A program made the position numbers and the translations under genes. A DNA stretch of 33,554 nt from Desulfotignum sp. (GTDB lineage: Bacteria; Desulfobacterota; Desulfobacteria; Desulfobacterales; Desulfobacteraceae). The stretch is from assembly GCA_011389835.1 (NCBI GenBank), contig JAABTO010000013.1, positions 1 to 33,554 of the forward strand, written 5' to 3'. Shown one piece after another: positions 27,397-33,554 of the stretch. The notes below the pieces were generated by a model that saw nothing but the letters and a program-made list of their open reading frames with translations, searched no databases and was not told the DNA's origin. Numbering within the stretch: position 1 is the stretch's first letter; each line of letters starts with the position of its first letter.

Positions 27397-29427
27397 ATGA
27401 TTCAATCGATTCTGATGATGGGGGGACTGGGGGTGGTTATCAGTACGGCCCTGGTGATCGCGTCCAAGGCGTTTTATGTTTACGAAGATCCCAAGGTTCT
27501 GGCGATCGATGATGTGCTGCCCGGTGCCAACTGCGGCGGCTGCGGCCTGCCCGGGTGCACCGCCAATGCCCAGGCCATTGTGGCCGGAAGAGCCAGCGTC
27601 AATTCCTGTGTGGCGGCCGGTGATGATGTGGCCCAGGCCATTGCCGCCATCATGGGGGTATCAGTGACCGACAAGGAACCGGAGTTTGCGGCCCCGGGGT
27701 GTTATTACGGCAATGCCAAAGCCGATCTCAACTATGAGTATCAGGGAATCAGTGACTGCCGGGCCGCTGCCATGCTTTTGGGCGGCATGAAGGTCTGTCA
27801 TATCGGGTGCCTGGGACTGGGGACCTGTGTGACGGCCTGCATGTTCAATGCCCTTTCTATGGGGCCGGACGGACTGCCCGTGGTGAATGAGGAAAACTGT
27901 ACCGGGTGCGGGGCCTGTGAAAAGATCTGCCCCAAAAACATCATCCGGCTGACATCCGTGACAAGGCGGATCATTCGGGAATACACGGTCCAGGACTGCA
28001 CCACACCCTGCCAGAGAGCCTGCCCGTCCGGGCTTGATATCCGAAAATATGTGGGATTGATCCAGGAAGGGGATTATGCCGGTTCGCTGGCGGTGATCAA
28101 GGAAAGAATGCCGTTTCCCACGGTCATCTCCCGGATCTGCCCGCAGCTGTGCGAGTTTGACTGCCGTCGGCTGCTTCAGGATGAAACCGTTGCCATCAAC
28201 GATCTGAAACGGTTTGTCTGTGATTATGAAAGAAAACAGCCTGAGCGGATTCAGCCGTATAAAGCCCCGGCCACGGACAAGACCGTGGCGGTGATCGGCG
28301 GCGGCGTGGAAGGTCTGTCGGCCGCGTATTTCACGGCCCGTCTGGGCCATGCGCCCACGGTGTTCGAAAAAACCGAAGTATTGGGAGGTATTCTGCGGAC
28401 CGCCATCGCCAGAGACCGCCTGACCATGGATCTGCTGGACTGGGATATCCAGGGGATTGAGGATCTGGGGGTCACCTTTAAAACCGGCGTGTCCGTGGGA
28501 ACCGACATCACCATACCCCAGCTGCTGATGGGGGAAGGGTTTGATGCCGTGTTCATTGCCACGGGCGGATGGGATTCCCGCATGGCCAGAAACGAAGGGG
28601 ACAACCCCACACCGCTGTTTCCTGGGGCCTGTCTGCTCATTGATCTGGTGCGCAGCGGCCGGGACGATAAAATCCAAGTGGATTGCGGTAAACATGCCGT
28701 GATCGCCGGGGGAGGAAAATATCTGGCAAAAGCTGTCGAAACCCTGCTGGCAAAAGGGGTTGAAACCGTGACCGTGGTCTCCAGAAATCCGGAAGACGAC
28801 CCGGATGTGGATCTGTCAAGCCTGGACAAAGAGACTGCGCAGGCGGTGACCGTGATTTGCCATGCCGGTATCACCAAGGTGACCGGTCAGGAAGAGGCCC
28901 TGACCGGAGTTGAAGCAGTGGATCTGATGACCGGAGAAAAACAGGAGATTGCGGCAGATACCTTGATCATCGGGGCCGGGCGGTTTCCGGAACTGGTGTT
29001 TTTGCCGGTCAAAGAAACCGATGAAACCGGTGAAATGATTGCCGGAGGCGCCTTGAAATGGGAAGGGCGTGAACTGCCCAAGAAACCGGATGTCCCGCTT
29101 CAGATCGGCCTGCTGTCAAAACAGGATGTGATCTCCGAATATCCGTCCGCAGTGGCTGCCATCAATGGTGGCCGGAAAGCGGCGGCAGCGGTGCACCATT
29201 ACATGTATGGCCTGGAATTTCAGGATCCTGACCTGTTGATCACAAAACACAGCCGGATTCAGAATGTCAATGAGATCAAACAGGTGGAAACCACGCCGAA
29301 AACCGTCTGGGATGATCTGGCGCAGCCTATTGCTGCGGCCACCGGGTTTTCCGAAAAAAATGCCCGCAAGGAAGCGGACCGGTGCCTGCAGTGCGGGTTG
29401 ATCTGCTATGAAAAACAAACAAGCTGA
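27397..29427 (+). CDS. RnfB-like ferredoxin subunit fused to a GltD/NfnB-like FAD oxidoreductase module
   Basis: RnfB part: N-terminal TM, PGANCGGCGLPGCTANAQAIV, CHIGCLGLGTCVTACMF, CTGCGACEKICP; GltD part: CTTPCQRACPSGLDIRKYVGLIQEGDYAGSLAVI, VAVIGGGVEGLSAAYFTARLG, C-terminal EADRCLQCGLIC. ATG at 27397. Confidence 0.87.
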   Translation: MIQSILMMGGLGVVISTALVIASKAFYVYEDPKVLAIDDVLPGANCGGCGLPGCTANAQAIVAGRASVNSCVAAGDDVAQAIAAIMGVSVTDKEPEFAAPGCYYGNAKADLNYEYQGISDCRAAAMLLGGMKVCHIGCLGLGTCVTACMFNALSMGPDGLPVVNEENCTGCGACEKICPKNIIRLTSVTRRIIREYTVQDCTTPCQRACPSGLDIRKYVGLIQEGDYAGSLAVIKERMPFPTVISRICPQLCEFDCRRLLQDETVAINDLKRFVCDYERKQPERIQPYKAPATDKTVAVIGGGVEGLSAAYFTARLGHAPTVFEKTEVLGGILRTAIARDRLTMDLLDWDIQGIEDLGVTFKTGVSVGTDITIPQLLMGEGFDAVFIATGGWDSRMARNEGDNPTPLFPGACLLIDLVRSGRDDKIQVDCGKHAVIAGGGKYLAKAVETLLAKGVETVTVVSRNPEDDPDVDLSSLDKETAQAVTVICHAGITKVTGQEEALTGVEAVDLMTGEKQEIAADTLIIGAGRFPELVFLPVKETDETGEMIAGGALKWEGRELPKKPDVPLQIGLLSKQDVISEYPSAVAAINGGRKAAAAVHHYMYGLEFQDPDLLITKHSRIQNVNEIKQVETTPKTVWDDLAQPIAAATGFSEKNARKEADRCLQCGLICYEKQTS

Positions 29428-29476
29428 CAAATGATTATCCCGGCGGGGGTCAGATAGAAACGCCGGGAAAGAAAAC

Positions 29477-29522
29477 AAAAAGGGGCCGGCATCTGAAGCA
29501 TGAGATGCCGGCCCCTTTTTTA
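29477..29522. terminator. Bidirectional Rho-independent terminator between convergent genes
   Basis: AAAAA-GGGGCCGGCATCT-GAAGCATG-AGATGCCGGCCCC-TTTTTT; 13-bp perfect stem 29482-29494 / 29503-29515. Confidence 0.93.
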
Positions 29523-29552
29523 TTGAGGCCTGATATATGTTTTTTTCAAATA

Positions 29553-30473
29553 TCAGCTGAACGCTTTTTCCAGATCCGGTACAATCTGTTTTTTCCGGCT
29601 CATGATGCCGGGCAGCCAGGCTTTGCCGTCTTTGGGCGCCACGCCGAACGCTTTTTCCACCACAGATTCATCCTCAGATGCCACCAGCAGCTCGGTGCCT
29701 TCCTTCATGATGTCGGTGAGCATCAACAGAACCGAATGATGACCTTTTTCCGCTTTCAGGTCCCGGATATCCTTTTCCAGGTCCGCTTTGATGCCGTCCA
29801 CGATGGACAGGTCCACCAGCTCCAGCTGGCCCACGCCCACGCCCTTGCCGCTCATGTTGAAGTCTTTGTAATCCCTGAACACCAGTTCCCGGATCGGGGT
29901 GCCTTCCACAGCGGATTTGACCTTGAACATCTCGATGCCCAGAGCTTCCAGATTGGATTCGCCGCAGATTTCAGAAAGTTCCGCACAAACGGCTTTGTCT
30001 TCATCCGTACAGGTGGCGGATTTGAAGATCACGGTGTCGGACAGAATGGCGCACAGCATGATGCCGGCGATATCCTTGGGGATCTCCACGCCCAGGTATT
30101 TGTACATGCGGGAGATGACGGTGCAGGTGCAGCCTACCGGCCAGATCCAGCATTCCAGGGGCTGGCCCGTGGTCACATCCCCGAGTTTGTGGTGGTCCAC
30201 GATCCCCAGAATATTGGCTTCTTTCAAGTCATCAGGGCTCTGGGCCAGATCGGAATGATCCACCAGATACACATCCTTGCCTGCATAGCTGGTCACCACT
30301 TTTGGAGCGGCAACGCCGAATTTGTCCAGTACAAACTTGGATTCCGGGTTGAGTTCTCCCTGAACCGCGGGGGCGATATCCTCACCCAGTTTTTTCTTGA
30401 GATCTGCCAGTGCAATGGCGGCACAGACAGAATCTGTATCTGGATTTTTGTGGCCAAATACCAAAGTTGTCAT
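29553..30473 (-). CDS. ppaC: Manganese-dependent inorganic pyrophosphatase (DHH family)
   Basis: MTTLVFGHKNPDTDSVCAAIALADL, LVDHSDLAQ, GIVDHHKLGD; RBS AGGAGGTTTT before the ATG at 30473. Confidence 0.93.
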   Translation of the reverse strand: MTTLVFGHKNPDTDSVCAAIALADLKKKLGEDIAPAVQGELNPESKFVLDKFGVAAPKVVTSYAGKDVYLVDHSDLAQSPDDLKEANILGIVDHHKLGDVTTGQPLECWIWPVGCTCTVISRMYKYLGVEIPKDIAGIMLCAILSDTVIFKSATCTDEDKAVCAELSEICGESNLEALGIEMFKVKSAVEGTPIRELVFRDYKDFNMSGKGVGVGQLELVDLSIVDGIKADLEKDIRDLKAEKGHHSVLLMLTDIMKEGTELLVASEDESVVEKAFGVAPKDGKAWLPGIMSRKKQIVPDLEKAFS

Positions 30474-30656
30474 AAAACCTCCTAACTGATTAATGTCCTG
30501 TTTATACAAAGAGATGATGTGTTTTGTCACGCATCATCATACGGTTTCATGCCTGCATCTGTCCGCTGCCGTGTAAAACCGGATCGCGGAAAAATGGATA
30601 GATCCTGTTAAAATCAGAGTATCTTATAGAATTTATCGGCAATATACACAAGGAAA

Positions 30657-30738
30657 ATTTTAAAAATTCAATTCGGGATTTTCTGTGGTCTGTTCAAACA
30701 GGCAGACCTGTGATATAAACAGGATTTTAAAAATTCAA
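30657..30738. repeat. Pair of 15-bp direct repeats ATTTTAAAAATTCAA upstream of yhbY
   Basis: Exact copies at 30657-30671 and 30724-30738, 67 bp apart. Confidence 0.6.
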
Positions 30739-30754
30739 GATAAAGGAAATACCG

Positions 30755-31063
30755 ATGGTGATGCAGTTGACCGGCAGCCAGCGCAAGTATCTGCGAGGTC
30801 TGGCCCATCATTTGAACCCGGGGGCGTTCGTAGGCGCCAAAGGCGTGACCCAGGCCCTGGTGGATGAGATCGAGACTGCCCTGGACGGGGCGGAACTGAT
30901 CAAGATCAAGTTTGTGGACCACAAGGACAAGGAGATCAAAGCCGGGCTTCTGGATGAGATTTCCCGGCGAAGCAACGCAGCGGTTGCCGGCATGGTGGGG
31001 CATGTGGCCGTGCTGTACCGGCCCCACACCAACCCGGAAAAACAACGGATTCATCTGCCCTGA
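30755..31063 (+). CDS. yhbY: YhbY-type RNA-binding protein (CRM domain)
   Basis: LTGSQRKYLRGLAHHLNPGAFVGAKGVTQALVDEI...LIKIKF...VGHVAVLYRP. Confidence 0.92.
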   Translation: MVMQLTGSQRKYLRGLAHHLNPGAFVGAKGVTQALVDEIETALDGAELIKIKFVDHKDKEIKAGLLDEISRRSNAAVAGMVGHVAVLYRPHTNPEKQRIHLP

Positions 31064-31121
31064 ACAGGTCTGTCCAGGGCCGGTTTTAAACTCAAACAAT
31101 CTTAAGGAAACCCCCAATCCA

Positions 31122-32192
31122 ATGAAAGTCGGCATTATCGGCCTGCCCCAGACAGGCAAGAAGACCCTGTTTCAGATTCTGACGGGAAATGCGGCCGTGG
31201 ATCCGGCAAAGGCGAACAAGCCCGTGCCCGGGGCCGCAGATATCCTGGACTCCCGGTTTGATACCCTGGTGAAGCTGTATGAACCCAAAAAACAGGTCCG
31301 GGCCCGGCTGGACCTGGTGCTGCTGCCAAAACTGGAAGCCGAAACCATTGCCGCAGGAGAGATCTTCCGGGATATCGCGGACATGGATGCCGTCTGTCAT
31401 GTGATCCGGGCGTTTGAAGATGATGCGGTGTATCACTCTGCCGGATCAGTGAACGCGTGGCGGGATTTTGAAACCGTGAATGCCGAGCTGCTCATGCATG
31501 ATCAGATTTTTGCGGAAAAACGGATTCAGCGGCTGACCGATGAGGTGAAAAAAATCAAGGACGAGACCCGTCACAAGGAACTGGCCCTGATGCAGCGCAT
31601 ACAGGAACACCTGGAGCAGGAAACCCCGCTGCGGCTGATGGCCCTCACCTTGGATGAGGAAAAAATGATCCGCAGTTACCCGTTCATCACCCGGAAAAAA
31701 ATGGTGATTGCCGTGAACGTGGCCGAGGACGATCTGGGAAACCAGGATCTTCTGGCCCGATTCGAGCCGGCCTGTCAGGCCCAGGCCATCGCGGCCATGC
31801 TGGTGTCGGCCAAAGTGGAAGCGGAAATCGCGTTGCTGGACACGCCAGCGGAAAAACAGGAGTTTCTGGATGCCCTGGGGATCGAAGAAACCGCCCTTGA
31901 AATGCTCACCCGCCTGTGTCTGAGATCGTTGAACCTGATCTCCTTTTTCACCGTGGGCAAGGACGAGGTGCGCCAGTGGCTGGTGCGCCAGGGAAGTACT
32001 GCGCCCCGGGCCGCCGGTGTCATTCATTCGGATCTGGAAAGAGGGTTCATCCGGGCCGAAGTGTTTTCTTATGATGATCTGATTTCTCTGGGCTCTGAAG
32101 CGGAGTTAAAAAAAGCCGGGCGGTTTTTTGTGGAAGGAAAAACCTACCCGGTCAAGGACGGCGATATCCTGAACATCCGGTTTTCCGTGTAG
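31122..32192 (+). CDS. YchF-like DUF933 (TGS-like C-terminal domain) protein with atypical P-loop
   Basis: MKVGIIGLPQTGKKTLFQILTG; C-terminal WLVRQGSTAPRAAGVIHSDLERGFIRAEV...GDILNIRF typical of YchF/DUF933. Confidence 0.85.
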   Translation: MKVGIIGLPQTGKKTLFQILTGNAAVDPAKANKPVPGAADILDSRFDTLVKLYEPKKQVRARLDLVLLPKLEAETIAAGEIFRDIADMDAVCHVIRAFEDDAVYHSAGSVNAWRDFETVNAELLMHDQIFAEKRIQRLTDEVKKIKDETRHKELALMQRIQEHLEQETPLRLMALTLDEEKMIRSYPFITRKKMVIAVNVAEDDLGNQDLLARFEPACQAQAIAAMLVSAKVEAEIALLDTPAEKQEFLDALGIEETALEMLTRLCLRSLNLISFFTVGKDEVRQWLVRQGSTAPRAAGVIHSDLERGFIRAEVFSYDDLISLGSEAELKKAGRFFVEGKTYPVKDGDILNIRFSV

Positions 32193-32212
32193 CCGGTGCG
32201 GAGCGCTTGATC

Positions 32213-32260
32213 CATCCGGGGCGGGATTTCAGCCGGAACCCCGCCCCGGATGTTTTTTTT
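32213..32260 (+). terminator. Rho-independent terminator
   Basis: CATCCGGGGCGGG-N14-CCCGCCCCGGATG-TTTTTTTT; 13-bp perfect stem directly after the 32192 stop. Confidence 0.92.
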
Positions 32261-32666
32261 ATTCCGGTGCGTTGGCGTGGGCTTCGGTGAGCCGCAGTTT
32301 CAGGTAGTCCAGGTCTTTTGCATCGTATTCATCCAGATCAAAGCAGTATCCATCCTCCCCTAAAAGCCCTTCGGGAATCAGGTCCCCTTTTTCTTCGGGA
32401 TCCGTGATCATTTCTCCGTAAAAACAGACCGAGAGCCACCGATTGTCCGGATCGTCATCAATGACATCCACCATGGCATACAGCGCCCGTTTTTTCTGAA
32501 GATCATGCTTCGGACGGACCGAATAACTCACCGTGGGACGGGCCACGAATTCCATCCGGGTTCTGTCCAGGGTGTTCAGGTGGGCCAGCAGTTCTCCAAA
32601 TGCCTGCTTGATCCGGGTATCATTGTCTTTCCATTCTGAAATAAATTGGTCCAGTTCTGTTGTCAT
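32259..32666 (-). CDS. Hypothetical protein
   Basis: 135-aa ORF closely following the moaB-like gene in the same orientation; no family recognised. Confidence 0.7.
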   Translation of the reverse strand: MTTELDQFISEWKDNDTRIKQAFGELLAHLNTLDRTRMEFVARPTVSYSVRPKHDLQKKRALYAMVDVIDDDPDNRWLSVCFYGEMITDPEEKGDLIPEGLLGEDGYCFDLDEYDAKDLDYLKLRLTEAHANAPE

Positions 32667-33172
32667 CAGTTGTCCCTCATGTGTTTAAGCAGGTGTCCGA
32701 GTTCAGGGAAAATCAATTCGTTGCAGGCCAGTTTGCAGGCTTTGAGACTGCCGGGGATGCAGAATACCAGAACATTTTTGATAATGCCGGCCGTGGCCCG
32801 GGATCCGATGGCAGCGGCGTCGATCTCTTCAAAAGAGAGCTGAGCAAACACCGGACCGAACGCGGTGAGCGTCTTGTCGAAAAAGGGCTGAACCGCTTCA
32901 ATGGTTACATCTTTGGGACTGAGGCCGGTGCCCCCGGTCATGATGACGGCATGGGGCGCGATTTTTTCCACCACATGGGTCATCAGATTCTGGATGTCCG
33001 TGATATCATCTATGACAACCTGATGAACCATTACTTCATGGCCTTCTTTTTTTGCCTGGTTTTTGATCCAGATGCCGCTTTTGTCATCTGCCAGCGTCCT
33101 TGTGGTGGAGATGCTGATCACCGCGATCCGTATCTGCCGGAGCGCTTTATTCCTGTGTTCTTCAGTGCTCAT
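32666..33172 (-). CDS. moaB: MoaB/MogA-family molybdopterin biosynthesis protein
   Basis: AVISISTTRTLADDKSG, MTGGTGLSPKDVTIEAVQPFF, FCIPGSLKACKLACNELIFPELGHLLKHM. Confidence 0.92.
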   Translation of the reverse strand: MSTEEHRNKALRQIRIAVISISTTRTLADDKSGIWIKNQAKKEGHEVMVHQVVIDDITDIQNLMTHVVEKIAPHAVIMTGGTGLSPKDVTIEAVQPFFDKTLTAFGPVFAQLSFEEIDAAAIGSRATAGIIKNVLVFCIPGSLKACKLACNELIFPELGHLLKHMRDN

Positions 33173-33554
33173 GAATGGATTTCCCTGAATACCAGATCCT
33201 GATCATCGTGTTCAGACACATACACCTGGATGGTGTCCTGGTGGTCCGTGTCCACAAAAATGCCTTTGTAATCCGCCTGGATGGGCAGTTCCCGGTGGCC
33301 TCTGTCCACGAGGACGGCCAGTTCGATGCAGGCGGGACGGCCGAAATCCATGAGCGCTTCCATGGCGGCCCGGATGGTTCTGCCGGTGTACAGCACGTCA
33401 TCCACCAGAACGATATTGGTGTCGTCAACGTCAAACGGAATGTCCGACGGCCGGACCACCGGCTGGTGACTGATTTTTGTCCAGTCATCCCGGTACATGT
33501 TGATATCCATGCTGCCCACGGGCAACGTGACATTCTCAATTTTCCGGATCCGGT
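33169..33554 (-). CDS. pyrR: Bifunctional pyr operon regulator / uracil phosphoribosyltransferase PyrR (5' end outside window)
   Basis: VGSMDINMYRDD, NIVLVDDVLYTGRTIRAAMEAL (PRPP-binding motif), LAVLVDRGHRELPIQADYKG; frame open to the window edge. Confidence 0.93.
   Translation of the reverse strand, partial: RIRKIENVTLPVGSMDINMYRDDWTKISHQPVVRPSDIPFDVDDTNIVLVDDVLYTGRTIRAAMEALMDFGRPACIELAVLVDRGHRELPIQADYKGIFVDTDHQDTIQVYVSEHDDQDLVFREIHS

Noticed and set aside
27661-28695. 344-aa - strand ORF opposite the RnfB-GltD gene
   Set aside because: Shadow ORF without recognisable motifs.
29505-30485. 326-aa + strand ORF opposite the Mn-dependent pyrophosphatase gene
   Set aside because: Antisense to ppaC, which has full DHH-family motifs; also begins inside a strong terminator.

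Overview
The window is a compact, high-GC, gene-dense stretch of an anaerobe chromosome, probably a sulfate-reducing Desulfobacterota. That assignment is inferred from gene content only. The centrepiece is a probable operon on the + strand (about 6265-20489). It encodes a REC-histidine kinase, an HdrA carrying an inserted NfnB/GltD-like NAD(P)-type flavoprotein module (1150 aa), MvhD, an FrhB/FdhB-like Fe-S protein, a tandem HdrA-like protein with a response-regulator receiver domain spliced into its first half (959 aa), HdrC, HdrB, a PAS histidine kinase with two candidate haem-c motifs in its extracytoplasmic region, and a second REC-histidine kinase. A second operon (5874-2924, - strand) is transcribed divergently. 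It resembles the Desulfovibrio orange-protein (ORP) cluster: a degenerate receiver protein, two ferredoxin-containing MinD/Mrp-type ATPases and two NifX/ORP-like proteins. The 390-bp intergenic region between the operons contains two back-to-back sigma54-type promoters (TGGCAC-AGGC-TTTGCT on -, TGGCATAATGCTTGCT on +) almost symmetrically placed around a perfect palindrome, GTTGCAC-TT-GTGCAAC. My main candidate for an undescribed system is therefore a sigma54-co-regulated, phosphorelay-linked heterodisulfide-reductase-like electron-transfer module paired with ORP-like metal-cluster proteins. Other items of interest are an AT-richer island (about 20540-22187) with a DUF4143-type ATPase and a relic of a type III restriction/helicase gene, an RnfB-GltD fusion, and a YchF-like protein with a degenerate P-loop. 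No rRNA, tRNA, CRISPR array or intact transposon was found.
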